This document shows positions 35,764-44,325 of a stretch of DNA of 64,000 bases, in pieces. The notes beneath the pieces were generated by a model. The model made no database searches and was not told the DNA's origin. It saw only the letters and a program-made list of their open reading frames with translations. Position 1 is the stretch's first letter. The number at the start of each line of letters is the position of its first letter. This DNA is from Mammaliicoccus sp. Marseille-Q6498 (GTDB taxonomy: Bacteria > Bacillota > Bacilli > Staphylococcales > Staphylococcaceae), in contig NZ_CAMGYY010000002.1 in assembly GCF_946151045.1 (NCBI RefSeq), forward strand, positions 248,001 through 312,000, in the 5' to 3' direction. The translations under genes and the position numbers were made by a program.

Positions 35764-37016
35764 TATTTTTGTTCTTTTAGCTTAACGTCTATCGTTCTTT
35801 CTTTATCTTTTCTGATGAGTTTTAATTTAATTGTATCACCAGGTTTTTTATTATTATAAATATAATTTCTTATATCTGAATCATTTTTAACTTTCTTACT
35901 ATCTACTTCAGTTATAACATCGCCTTTTTTAAGACCGTTATTTGCTTTTTCATCAACTTCTGAAATATAAACACCTTTTTCATCAGTTAGTTTGAATTCC
36001 TTCTTATATTGTTCAGGTATATCTTCAATTGAAATCATACTCACACCGATATATGGTCTTGTTACTTTACCATCATCCATAATGTCTTTAATAATATGTT
36101 GGACTTCATTACTTGGAATCGCAAAACCAATTCCCTCAACATCTGGACGAGAAATCTTCATTGAATTGATTCCGATTAAATTACCATTTAAATCTATTAA
36201 AGCACCTCCAGAGTTACCAGGATTAATTGCTGCATCTGTTTGAATGACTGTAGCTTCTGTAGTACCTTGAGAAGTTTGAACATTCATCGTACGTTCTTCA
36301 GATGAAATAATACCTTGTGTAACACTGTTTGCAAATTCTACACCTAAAGGATTACCAAGTGCGAATACAGTTTCACCAGTCTTAACTTTAGAAGAGTCTG
36401 CAAATTTTATTGGTTTAATATTATAATTGCCTTCGATTTTCAAAACAGCTAAGTCTGTCATAACATCAGTGCCGACTAATTTAGCTTTAACTGATTTATC
36501 GTTATGTAGTCTTACTTCAATTTCACTAGCACCTTCAATAACGTGATTGTTAGTCACAATATATGCGCTATTACTATCAGATTGATATATCACGCCTGTG
36601 CCAGTTCCAGTTTCTTTAGATTCACCAGATTTCCCTGAACTTTCACCTCCAAAGAATGATTCAAATCCGCTAGCTTTTTGTTTGTTAATCACGCCGACTA
36701 TAGAAGGTGAGACACCTTTAATCATTGTAGATACAGACTTGTTACTAGATTGATTATCTTTAACGTTGCCACCTTTTTCATTGGAAGGTGCTTGTGTTAT
36801 GTCTGCCTTATTATTATTTGAATTGACTAAGTCGACGATCTTTGTACCGCCTATATACAAAGCAAGTATTAATACTGCACCAACAATTCCTGATAAAAAT
36901 GGTATAAGACAACTTTGATACCAAGGAATCTTATTTTTCTGCTTGTAGTAATATTCATTTGAAGTTGTTTCAGATTGATTTGAATATTGGTTATCTCCAT
37001 TTTGACCGTTATCCAT
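35763..37016 (-). CDS. htrA: HtrA-type membrane serine protease
   Basis: A surface-facing quality-control protease of the S1C/DegP family, 417 residues. It has a hydrophilic Asn/Gln-rich cytoplasmic start, a membrane segment (about 38-58), a trypsin-like domain and a C-terminal PDZ domain (about 310-405). The catalytic triad is H158 in TNNHVIEG, D188 in MTDLAVLK and S269 in NPGNSGGAL. An AAGGAGGCAATTTA site precedes the ATG. A chaperone/protease role for misfolded secreted proteins is known for the family. Confidence 0.93.
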   Translation of the reverse strand: MDNGQNGDNQYSNQSETTSNEYYYKQKNKIPWYQSCLIPFLSGIVGAVLILALYIGGTKIVDLVNSNNNKADITQAPSNEKGGNVKDNQSSNKSVSTMIKGVSPSIVGVINKQKASGFESFFGGESSGKSGESKETGTGTGVIYQSDSNSAYIVTNNHVIEGASEIEVRLHNDKSVKAKLVGTDVMTDLAVLKIEGNYNIKPIKFADSSKVKTGETVFALGNPLGVEFANSVTQGIISSEERTMNVQTSQGTTEATVIQTDAAINPGNSGGALIDLNGNLIGINSMKISRPDVEGIGFAIPSNEVQHIIKDIMDDGKVTRPYIGVSMISIEDIPEQYKKEFKLTDEKGVYISEVDEKANNGLKKGDVITEVDSKKVKNDSDIRNYIYNNKKPGDTIKLKLIRKDKERTIDVKLKEQK

Positions 37017-37120
37017 TAAATTGCCTCCTTAACTTAATCCATAAAATAATTATTATGTATTTCCCATTAAATTGCCAATAATAAGGTATATTTAATTGTT
37101 ACAATTTTTTGTATGAAAAC

Positions 37121-37149
37121 TTGTGACTAAAGTACTTGAGTGATAAAAT
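37121..37149 (+). promoter_or_regulatory. Promoter of the acyltransferase gene
   Basis: TTGTGA and TAAAAT are separated by 17 bases, 35 bases before the acyltransferase start. Confidence 0.5.
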
Positions 37150-37184
37150 TATGAATATCATTAAGAAAAGAGTGGTCTAAAAAA

Positions 37185-37814
37185 ATGTATAAATTTGCGA
37201 GTTCTGTATTACATATCGTTTTTCAAAAGTTTGGTAAACAAATCGTGCCAATAAATAAAAATCTTGTTCCCTCTGAGCCGTATATTGTAACTTGTACGCA
37301 TAGAGGATATGTTGAAGTCATCATGTTAGCTTTAAGTCTTTATCCAACAGAAATTAATTACATGGCGAAAAAAGAATTATTTTCTAAAAACTGGTCAGAT
37401 AAATTCTTTCGTTCAATCAATGCATTTCCAGTAGATAGAGAAAAACCTGGACCAAGCACATTAAAAATACCTGTAAAATTATTAAATCAAGGTAAAAGCG
37501 TTGGTATTTTTCCATCTGGACAAAGAGTCGTTACAGGAGAAGCGCCTTTAAAAAGAGGGGCAGCTACAATTGCTGTGTTAAGTAATAAACCAATTGTTCC
37601 TGCAGCATTTGAAGGACCTAAAGAAGTGAAATCGATCTTCACTTTTAGAGAAAAATCATTTATTAAGTTTGGTGAACCAATAGATCCAAGTACTTTCCCT
37701 AGTGATATGAAGAAAAGTGAAAAAATCGTAAAAGTCATGGAATTGCTAGAAAAAAGAACAAACGAATTACAAAAAGAAGTAACTTATATTGCCAAGAAAG
37801 CTATGGAAAAATAA
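37185..37814 (+). CDS. 1-acyl-glycerol-3-phosphate acyltransferase-like (PlsC family)
   Basis: A membrane-associated acyltransferase of 209 residues, likely in phospholipid synthesis. The PlsC-type blocks are visible but altered: the catalytic block is THRGYVEV with H39 and E44 (HX4E in place of HX4D), block II is AFPVDREKPGP, block III is FPSGQR (109-114, in place of FPEGTR), and block IV is VPAAFEGPK. I recall similar substitutions in other staphylococcal members, so it is probably a subfamily trait and not damage. The first ten or so residues are hydrophobic. The exact acyl acceptor is not clear from the sequence. Confidence 0.82.
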   Translation: MYKFASSVLHIVFQKFGKQIVPINKNLVPSEPYIVTCTHRGYVEVIMLALSLYPTEINYMAKKELFSKNWSDKFFRSINAFPVDREKPGPSTLKIPVKLLNQGKSVGIFPSGQRVVTGEAPLKRGAATIAVLSNKPIVPAAFEGPKEVKSIFTFREKSFIKFGEPIDPSTFPSDMKKSEKIVKVMELLEKRTNELQKEVTYIAKKAMEK

Positions 37815-37825
37815 TATATAAATTC

Positions 37826-37873
37826 AGACTGCCAACAAAGTCACTTAAAGTGAACTTGTTGGCAGTTTTTTTG
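37826..37873 (+). terminator. Terminator after the acyltransferase, copy B of a dispersed hairpin
   Basis: ACTGCCAACA and TGTTGGCAGT arms, with an inner TCACTT/AAGTGA stem, run into T7. It shares 33 identical bases with the terminator at 20696-20745. Confidence 0.88.
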
Positions 37874-37885
37874 TTTGTTTCGGAA

Positions 37886-37958
37886 TTCTAACGACCATTA
37901 TTCAGAATTGTGACCGTTAGCGGGTTCTAACGACCATTATTCAGAATTGTGACCGTTA
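37886..37958. repeat. Two units of the 39-bp repeat
   Basis: Two units with the same 39-bp period and the CTAACG...CGTTA ends as the array at 27740-28164. Both have the TCAGAATTGTGA centre. The second lacks the final G of CGTTAG. They follow a terminator and precede the structured element, as at the first locus. Confidence 0.95.
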
Positions 37959-37967
37959 AAATTTAAA

Positions 37968-38059
37968 AACCGATTAAAAACGAGACGCCTGAGGGAATAG
38001 TACGAGTCGAAGACTACAGGCTGAGACTGTACCCTAGGCAAGCGAGTTTTTAAGCGGTT
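37968..38059 (+). ncRNA. Structured element, copy 2 (candidate RNA)
   Basis: An outer stem AACCGATTAAAAAC / GTTTTTAAGCGGTT (13 of 14 pairs) encloses GCCTGAGGG / CCCTAGGC (one bulge) and the same 54-base core as copy 1. The arms differ in sequence from copy 1 yet still pair. The region from 38060 to the next gene contains only AT-rich promoter-like sequence. Confidence 0.6.
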
Positions 38060-38180
38060 ATGTTTTTAATTATAAACCAAATAAAACGTTTACATTTCGA
38101 AGAACCTTTTATAATAATGTTTTACCTATAAAATTATGATAAAATTATAATCAGAATGTTCAAATAAATGGAGGCATATT

Positions 38181-39296
38181 ATGAAACAAGTATTATTCGA
38201 TGTAGATGGTGTGTTTTTGAGTGAAGAAAGATGCTTTGATGTATCAGCTTTAACTGTATATGAGTTATTATATAGCGAGGAATATTTAAATTTTAATGAC
38301 TCAATCAACTTAACGAGCTTAACTGAAAGCGACATTAAAAAAATTAGAAAAGATATTTTTATAGATGATAAAATTTTAAACCAGCTTAAGTCTTTAGGAC
38401 TTAATTCAAATTGGGATATGCTTTTTATTGTATTTAGTACACATCTTATAAAATTATTGAAGAATTCAAGACTTGAAAACTTGGCGTTAAGTAACGACCT
38501 TTTCTTAGATAATACGTTAAAATCATGGTCTTCTAAGTTAAATGATTCAAGTATTGATTTTGAAACACCACTTCACTTTTTATCTAAAGCAACATCTGGT
38601 AAAGAAAATATTTATCAAGATTTAGTAGAATTTGCTAAAAGTGAACTACAAGTAGAGGACGCATCTATTTTTGAACTAAAAAGTCCTTTCTGGGATTTAG
38701 CACAAGAAATATATCAAGAATGGTATTTAGGTTCAGAGTTATATAGTGAAGTAGAAAATAAACAACCTAAAACAACGTTTAAAACAGGATATATTAAAGA
38801 CGAAGTTGTGTTAGCGGAAGTTGAGAAAGTAACGGAATTACTTGAAGACTTAAAAAATAATGGATACCAAATAGGTATTGCTACCGGTAGACCAAGAACT
38901 GAAACATTAGTACCATTTGAAGCGGTAGGTTGGTTAAAACAATTTGATGATTATCATATTGGTACAGCATCTGAAGTACTAAATGCTGAAACAACTTATC
39001 CAGAACATAAACCGCTTGGGAAACCAAACCCATTTAGTTATTTAATTGCACATAAAGGTAATGATCCAGAACGATATTTATCATACATTCAAAACCAAGA
39101 AAATATATTTTCTGACAAAGAGGTATATATTGTAGGAGACTCGTTAGCCGATTTATTAAGCGCTAAGAAGACAGGTGCTACATTTATTGGTACATTAACA
39201 GGATTAAAAGGGCAAACAGCTAGAAAAGAATTAGAAGAATATGAAGCAGATTATATCGTTGATAACGTGTTAGATATTAGAAAAGTATTATTATAA
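38181..39296 (+). CDS. HAD-superfamily hydrolase
   Basis: A 371-residue phosphatase-like protein. HAD motif I is LFDVDGVF with the nucleophile D7 and general acid D9. Motif II lies in IGIATGRPRTETL. Motif IV is YIVGDSLADLLSAKKTG. A large insertion of about 200 residues between motifs I and II forms an unusual cap. The substrate is unknown. It starts with ATG after TGGAGG and stands alone, closed by a perfect palindromic terminator. Confidence 0.85.
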   Translation: MKQVLFDVDGVFLSEERCFDVSALTVYELLYSEEYLNFNDSINLTSLTESDIKKIRKDIFIDDKILNQLKSLGLNSNWDMLFIVFSTHLIKLLKNSRLENLALSNDLFLDNTLKSWSSKLNDSSIDFETPLHFLSKATSGKENIYQDLVEFAKSELQVEDASIFELKSPFWDLAQEIYQEWYLGSELYSEVENKQPKTTFKTGYIKDEVVLAEVEKVTELLEDLKNNGYQIGIATGRPRTETLVPFEAVGWLKQFDDYHIGTASEVLNAETTYPEHKPLGKPNPFSYLIAHKGNDPERYLSYIQNQENIFSDKEVYIVGDSLADLLSAKKTGATFIGTLTGLKGQTARKELEEYEADYIVDNVLDIRKVLL

Positions 39297-39298
39297 AT

Positions 39299-39328
39299 AA
39301 AAAGTCGACTCCGCGGAGTCGACTTTTT
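39299..39328. terminator. Perfect 30-bp palindromic terminator
   Basis: AAAAAGTCGACTCCGC is followed directly by its exact reverse complement, sharing the CCGCGG centre, with extra T residues. It separates the convergent HAD and serA genes. Confidence 0.9.
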
Positions 39329-40930
39329 TTATGATTCTAAAGTTTGATTTAATTCTACTTTATTAATGCTTTGGAAACCGTCAATTGTGAACAAGTCAGT
39401 TATCGTATCTTCAGTTACTTGTTGATCAATTGATAATATCATGAGTGCTTCTCCACCAATTGAATGTCTACCTAAGTGCATAGAAGCAATATTGATATTG
39501 TGTTCTCCAAGGATTTGACCCATTTTACCAACAATACCAGGTCTATCATTATGATGTATAAGTACCATATGTTTTTCTGGCTTGAAGTCTACAGGATAAT
39601 CATTAATTCTAACAATACGTGGACCATAACCATTTAAAACTGTTGAACCAATTTTAATAGAATGATCTTTGTTAATCAGTTCTAATTCAATATAGTTACT
39701 AAAACCATATTTTTTACTATTTTTTTCGATTTGATAAGTAACACCTTGTTCGTTTAAAAGAACTAGGGCGTTAATTAAATTAACATGGTCTCCTAAATCT
39801 TGCTGTAATACGCCTTTAACTAGTTGTCTTGTTATTAAGCTTGTATCATCAAGTGCAATTTCACCATGATATTTAATTTTTAATTCTCTTGGACCTTTAT
39901 TAAATAATTGAATACCAATTTCACCAGTTGTTCTACTTAATTCAACAAATGGTCTGAGTTCTTCTTCAACTTCTCCAGACATTTGTGGCGCATTAACTGC
40001 GTGTAGTACATTTTTGTTTTTGAATATATCAATAATTTCGTTTGCTACAGATACTGCAACTTTTTCTTGTGCCTCAATTGTAGATGCACCTAAATGAGGT
40101 GTTACGATGATTTTTTCATGTTGTGTTAATGGTGTATTGTTAGCTGGCTCATCTGTAAATACATCAAGTGCAGCTTTTGCAATTTTACCTTCATCTAGTG
40201 CTTTAATTAAATCTTCTTCATCAATGATACCACCACGGGCAACGTTAATGATTTGTAGATTAGGTTTAGCTAAATTAAAGAAGTCTTCATTTATAAGACC
40301 TTTAGTTTTTGGTGTGAGTGGGGTATGAACAGTTATGAAATCAGCTTGTTCAGCAATTTCTTCAACTGTTGCTCTTGTGATGTCTAATCTTTTAGCATCA
40401 TCACTTGATAAGTAAGGATCAAATGCAAGAATTTTCATACCGAAACTTTGTGCACGTTTAGCAACACCAAGTCCAATTCTACCAGCACCGATTACACCTA
40501 ATGTCTTTTGATATAATTCTGTTCCGCGGTATTTTTTTCTATCCCATTTACCTTCTTGTAAAGAACGGTGTGCTTCTGGAATATTTCGGGCCATAGCCAA
40601 TATCATAGCCATTGAATGTTCTGTAGCTGAAATAGTATTACCATCTGGAGCATTGATAACGAGAATACCTTTTTTAGTTGCATAATCTACATCTATATTA
40701 TCAACACCAACTCCAGCACGAGCTATAACACGTAAGTTAGTAGCTGCTTCTAAAATAGGGGGTGTAATTTGAGTTTGACTTCTAACGATTAAAGCATCAT
40801 AGTCTTTGATTATATTCGTAAGTTCTGATTCACTTAAATCTGTATTAATATCTACTTGGAAGTCTTCATGATCTAATAAACTTTTTAAACCTTCTTCTGA
40901 AATGGGATCTACTACGATTACTTTAAACAT
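39329..40930 (-). CDS. serA: D-3-phosphoglycerate dehydrogenase
   Basis: The first step of serine synthesis, oxidising 3-phosphoglycerate with NAD. It has 533 residues, the long type with an intervening domain and a C-terminal ACT domain. The NAD motif is GVIGAGRIGLGVAKRA. Catalytic residues are in NVARGGIIDEEDL and VTPHLGAST. The ACT domain (about 455-530) begins near VLIHHNDRPGIVGKMG and would bind serine. It overlaps the aminotransferase gene upstream by eight bases, so both are one operon. Confidence 0.95.
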   Translation of the reverse strand: MFKVIVVDPISEEGLKSLLDHEDFQVDINTDLSESELTNIIKDYDALIVRSQTQITPPILEAATNLRVIARAGVGVDNIDVDYATKKGILVINAPDGNTISATEHSMAMILAMARNIPEAHRSLQEGKWDRKKYRGTELYQKTLGVIGAGRIGLGVAKRAQSFGMKILAFDPYLSSDDAKRLDITRATVEEIAEQADFITVHTPLTPKTKGLINEDFFNLAKPNLQIINVARGGIIDEEDLIKALDEGKIAKAALDVFTDEPANNTPLTQHEKIIVTPHLGASTIEAQEKVAVSVANEIIDIFKNKNVLHAVNAPQMSGEVEEELRPFVELSRTTGEIGIQLFNKGPRELKIKYHGEIALDDTSLITRQLVKGVLQQDLGDHVNLINALVLLNEQGVTYQIEKNSKKYGFSNYIELELINKDHSIKIGSTVLNGYGPRIVRINDYPVDFKPEKHMVLIHHNDRPGIVGKMGQILGEHNINIASMHLGRHSIGGEALMILSIDQQVTEDTITDLFTIDGFQSINKVELNQTLES

Positions 40931-42080
40931 ATTGATTGACTACCTCCTGGAATTTTGAAACACCTTTACCGAGTACAGAAGTACCTCTTGTTTCAGCTAA
41001 AATGATTTCTAACGCACTAATAAACTTCAACATATCATTTGGTGAAACTTTACCCATATGACCAACTCTGAGAATTGTGCCTTTTAAGTGTTGTTGTCCA
41101 CCTGCAATCGTAATGTTGAAACGATTGAGTAATTCGTCTTTAATTTTTTTAACTTCATCTTTTTTAGGAACAAAAGCAGTGACAGTAGGTGAAGCGAATT
41201 GATCTTCAACTAATAAGTCTATATCTAAAGCTTTTAAACTTTCTCTAACAGCTGTTTTACAAACTTCGTGACGTTTGATTGTGTTTTCAAACTTTTCTTC
41301 AGTGATTAAGTCACAATATGTTTGAACACCTCTAATTAACGAAACTGCTGGTGTGAAAGGCGTTGAATCATCGTTTAGTGAAGTTATGTATTTATTTAAA
41401 TCTAAATAAAATCTAGATGTTGTAACTTCTTTAAATCTTTCGATGGCTCTATCATTATATGCTACAAAAGCTGCGCCTGGAGGTAACATAATTGCTTTTT
41501 GGCTACCTGAAACTAATACATCGATATTATCTCTTTCCATATCAACATCAACAGCACCAATAATACTAACACCATCAACAACAAAATAAATATTAGGATC
41601 AAAGTTACGTACTAATTGACCTAATTCATTTATTGGATGTTTAACTGAAGTTGATGTCTCACAAAATTGGGTAAATACTGCTGATATTTTTACGTTAAGT
41701 GAGTTTAAATATGTTTCGAATTCTTTTAAATCGACACCTTTTCCCCATTCAACTTCAAAAATATGTGCATTGAAAGGATATGAAGAAGCTATTTTTCTAA
41801 ACCTATCGCCAAAAGCGCCTGAAACAATAATGACAATATCATCATCAGGATTTGTAGTATTAACCATTGCTGCTTCTAATGCGCTTGTCCCTGACGATGT
41901 CAGTATAGCTACTGGGTTTTTAGCCCCAAAGATTGTTTGTAAATCTCTTGATGCATTGTGAATAATTTGGCTAAACTCTTTTGTTCTATGTCCCGTCATT
42001 GGTAAGTTTATACTTTCAAGAATTTGTCTTGGGACAGTAGTAGGGCCTGGTGCGAGTAATAAAGAATCATGCTGATACAT
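40923..42080 (-). CDS. Class V aminotransferase (serine-pathway type)
   Basis: A fold-type I PLP enzyme of 385 residues related to alanine-glyoxylate / serine-pyruvate aminotransferases. The start LLAPGPTTVP is typical, and the cofactor lysine is K195 in SGSQKAIMLPPG. It has been annotated in staphylococci as 'soluble hydrogenase subunit', which is misleading. Coupling to serA suggests it makes phosphoserine or uses hydroxypyruvate-like compounds, perhaps replacing SerC; this is inference. I chose ATG 42080 with AAGGAG 8 bases upstream, not the GTG three codons earlier. A CodY-like box lies upstream. Confidence 0.8.
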   Translation of the reverse strand: MYQHDSLLLAPGPTTVPRQILESINLPMTGHRTKEFSQIIHNASRDLQTIFGAKNPVAILTSSGTSALEAAMVNTTNPDDDIVIIVSGAFGDRFRKIASSYPFNAHIFEVEWGKGVDLKEFETYLNSLNVKISAVFTQFCETSTSVKHPINELGQLVRNFDPNIYFVVDGVSIIGAVDVDMERDNIDVLVSGSQKAIMLPPGAAFVAYNDRAIERFKEVTTSRFYLDLNKYITSLNDDSTPFTPAVSLIRGVQTYCDLITEEKFENTIKRHEVCKTAVRESLKALDIDLLVEDQFASPTVTAFVPKKDEVKKIKDELLNRFNITIAGGQQHLKGTILRVGHMGKVSPNDMLKFISALEIILAETRGTSVLGKGVSKFQEVVNQYV

Positions 42081-42144
42081 ATAAAACACTCCTTACTGAA
42101 TTTATGTTCTATATTGTATCAGAGAAAATAATAAAAATATAGTG

Positions 42145-42159
42145 AATTTATTGAAAATT
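42145..42159. promoter_or_regulatory. Candidate CodY box upstream of the serA operon
   Basis: AATTTATTGAAAATT matches AATTTTCWGAAAATT at 13 of 15 positions, 65 bases before the aminotransferase start. Just beyond it, at 42167-42181, a cre-like ATGAAAGCGTTTTAA (one mismatch, minus strand) is present. Confidence 0.45.
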
Positions 42160-42179
42160 CAGATTAAAACGCTTTCATT

Positions 42180-42623
42180 TTAAAATCTTAGTTCGCCAGT
42201 TGCCACAACTTCGACATTTCCTGCTAAAGCGCGAGTTATCATACAAGATTCTTCAGCTTTTTGAACAAGTCTATTTAATCGTTTTTTTAGATCTTCATCA
42301 GGTTCTTCGCCAATATAAATAATTGGGAAATGCTCAATTTTTTTATATGTTATTATTTCATTTTCAACTTCAACGTGACCTTTAGACTCAATCTCAATTC
42401 TTTCTATGTCAATTTCAGAACGTTCGATCATAGCTGCTAAAGAAATCATATAGCAAGTTGAAGCTGCACCAAGTAACATTTCGTCAGGATTTGTTCCAAT
42501 TTCTGGGCCCTCCATAACTTCGGGAATAGATACGCGAGTCGATAAATTTTTTGTCGTTATATGTCCTGAAGCATTTCTTCCTTTAGTCCAAGTACCTTTT
42601 AAGTCAAAAATATGTGTTGTCAT
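42180..42623 (-). CDS. OsmC-family peroxiredoxin-like protein
   Basis: A 147-residue OsmC/Ohr-type protein. The two reactive cysteines are C57 in AASTCYMIS and C127 in AEESCMITRAL. Family members reduce organic or fatty-acid hydroperoxides, using lipoyl or thiol partners. It is nearer to the YhfA/SAR-type OsmC branch than to Ohr as far as can be judged by eye. It is monocistronic. Its true peroxide substrate is not known. Confidence 0.85.
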   Translation of the reverse strand: MTTHIFDLKGTWTKGRNASGHITTKNLSTRVSIPEVMEGPEIGTNPDEMLLGAASTCYMISLAAMIERSEIDIERIEIESKGHVEVENEIITYKKIEHFPIIYIGEEPDEDLKKRLNRLVQKAEESCMITRALAGNVEVVATGELRF

Positions 42624-42696
42624 AGTGATTTTCCTTTCTATAAATAAAAATTATTGGGTATACTCTATAGTATGACTGATTATGAAGGAGTAGACA

Positions 42697-43449
42697 ATGA
42701 ATCTGAATAACAAAAATTCTATAATTAAAGTAGCACATAGAGGCGTGTCATCATTAATACCAGAGAATACAATAGCATCATACAAATATGCACTTACTTT
42801 AAATATTGATATGTTGGAAATTGACATTCATAGAACGAAAGACAATAAGTTAGTTGTCATGCATGATGCAACGACTGAAAGAACAACTTTACAAAAAGGC
42901 GTAATCAAAGAATTAACTTATGAAGAATTGTTAAAATATGATGTCGGTATTTGGAAAGGGGAAGAATTTAAAGGAGAAAGAATCCCTTTATTCAAAGATG
43001 TTTTATCTTTAGTTAAATCGACAAATGTTGTACTACTTATAGAAGTTAAGAAGCCTGAAAGATATATAGGCATTGAAAAAGAAGTTTTAGAAGAAATAAA
43101 AGAGAGTGGAATAGATGAAAACAAAATTATAATCCAATCTTTTAATAGAGAAAGTGTTAAACGGTTTAGAGCATTGAATGAAACAATTGAGTTAGGTGTA
43201 CTATTAAAGAAAAAACATCAATTTATTAGAAAAGATACGATACGCCAAATTAGTAAATACGCACAATACTTAAATCCAAATTACAAAATTGCATCAAAAA
43301 GTTTTATTGATAACGTGCATTACTATAATATGAAAACATTACCTTATACAGTGAATGATGAAGCTTCAATGAAAAAATTAATCGAATTAAATGTTGATGG
43401 TATTATATCTGACTACCCACAAAATTTAATAAAATTACTAGAAGAATAA
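42697..43449 (+). CDS. Glycerophosphodiester phosphodiesterase
   Basis: Splits glycerophosphodiesters to glycerol-3-phosphate and an alcohol. It has 250 residues and a TIM-barrel GDPD fold. The catalytic and metal residues are in AHRGVSSLIPENT (His, Arg, Glu), MLEIDIHRTKDN and VVMHD. It has no signal peptide, so it is cytoplasmic, unlike the secreted GlpQ. An AAGGAG site precedes the ATG. It ends against a terminator shared with rpsD. Confidence 0.9.
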   Translation: MNLNNKNSIIKVAHRGVSSLIPENTIASYKYALTLNIDMLEIDIHRTKDNKLVVMHDATTERTTLQKGVIKELTYEELLKYDVGIWKGEEFKGERIPLFKDVLSLVKSTNVVLLIEVKKPERYIGIEKEVLEEIKESGIDENKIIIQSFNRESVKRFRALNETIELGVLLKKKHQFIRKDTIRQISKYAQYLNPNYKIASKSFIDNVHYYNMKTLPYTVNDEASMKKLIELNVDGIISDYPQNLIKLLEE

Positions 43450-43452
43450 ATA

Positions 43453-43486
43453 AAAAACCCTTTCCGCAATTGGAAAGGGTTTTTAA
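43453..43486. terminator. Bidirectional terminator between the GDPD gene and rpsD
   Basis: AAAAACCCTTTCC pairs perfectly with GGAAAGGGTTTTT around a 6-base loop. Confidence 0.88.
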
Positions 43487-43497
43487 ATAATTTACGA

Positions 43498-44100
43498 TTA
43501 ACGTGAGTAATACTCAACGATTAATTGTTCATTAATTTCAGCAGATAATTCGCTACGTTCTGGAACGCGTACGAAAGTACCTTCTAATTTGTCTGCATCG
43601 AATGATAAGTAATCAGGAACGTGATTGCTTAATTCAACTGATTCTAATACGATGTCTAATTTTTGTGATTTTTCACGAACACTAATAGTTTGACCTGGTT
43701 TTAAAGTGTATGATGGGATATCTACGCGAGCGCCATCTACAGTTACGTGACCGTGGTTAACTAATTGACGTGCTTGACGACGTGTACGTGCTAAACCTAA
43801 TTGGTATACTACAGCGTCTAAACGAGAAGCTAATAGTGCCATGAAGTTATCGCCGTGGATACCTTTCATGTTACCAGCTTTATCGAAAATAGTGCGGAAT
43901 TGACGTTCGTTGATTCCGTACATGTAACGTAATTTTTGTTTCTCTTGTAATTGTTGACCATACTCAGATAATTTTTTACGTTGAGTTGGACCGTGTTGTC
44001 CTGGTACGTAAGGACGTTTTTCTAATTCTTTACCTGTGCCGCTTAATGAAATACCTAAACGACGTGATTTTTTCCAGTTTGAACCTCTAAATCTTGCCAT
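43498..44100 (-). CDS. rpsD: Ribosomal protein S4
   Basis: A primary 30S assembly protein that also regulates its own mRNA. The 200 residues begin [17 protein letters not shown] chose ATG 44100, as for all S4 proteins, with AAGGAGG before it; the longer frame back to 44145 lies in the leader. The S4 domain (about 91-155) reads [20 protein letters not shown] followed by [11 protein letters not shown]. It is monocistronic behind a perfect SigA promoter and a structured leader. Confidence 0.98.
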   Translation of the reverse strand: MARFRGSNWKKSRRLGISLSGTGKELEKRPYVPGQHGPTQRKKLSEYGQQLQEKQKLRYMYGINERQFRTIFDKAGNMKGIHGDNFMALLASRLDAVVYQLGLARTRRQARQLVNHGHVTVDGARVDIPSYTLKPGQTISVREKSQKLDIVLESVELSNHVPDYLSFDADKLEGTFVRVPERSELSAEINEQLIVEYYSR

Positions 44101-44282
44101 TATGAAGTTCCTCCTTTTTCTTGTTTGTTTGTTATGAAGAAACAAGAAAGAATGTTAAATGCTCATATGGGTATGTTATATTTTTGTGCTTTCACCTTGC
44201 AGCCGCGGTTACACAACACGCCTTCTCTGGGAATAACATAGAGCCATATAATATTTAACTGCTACTTTCGTTAATTCACACA
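44101..44282 (-). promoter_or_regulatory. Structured rpsD leader, probable S4 autoregulatory site
   Basis: A leader of about 180 bases has three nested helices: GTTAAAT/ATTTAAC (44253-44259 with 44154-44160), GCTC/GAGC, and TATGTTAT/ATAACATA. They enclose a GC-rich core with CCGCGG. rpsD is autoregulated through its leader in B. subtilis. The sequence shows the structure; S4 binding is inferred. Confidence 0.75.
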
Positions 44283-44288
44283 AAGACC

Positions 44289-44317
44289 ATTATACTTAGT
44301 TTATAAGTTAGTGTCAA
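44289..44317 (-). promoter_or_regulatory. Consensus SigA promoter of rpsD
   Basis: On the minus strand TTGACA and TATAAT are separated by exactly 17 bases, a perfect consensus, as expected for a highly expressed ribosomal protein gene. Confidence 0.9.
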
Positions 44318-44325
44318 TGTGTATT

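Noticed and set aside
37185-37814. Inactive acyltransferase because of HX4E and FPSGQR
   Set aside because: The other motifs are intact, and I recall the same substitutions in related staphylococcal proteins, so loss of function is not supported by the sequence.
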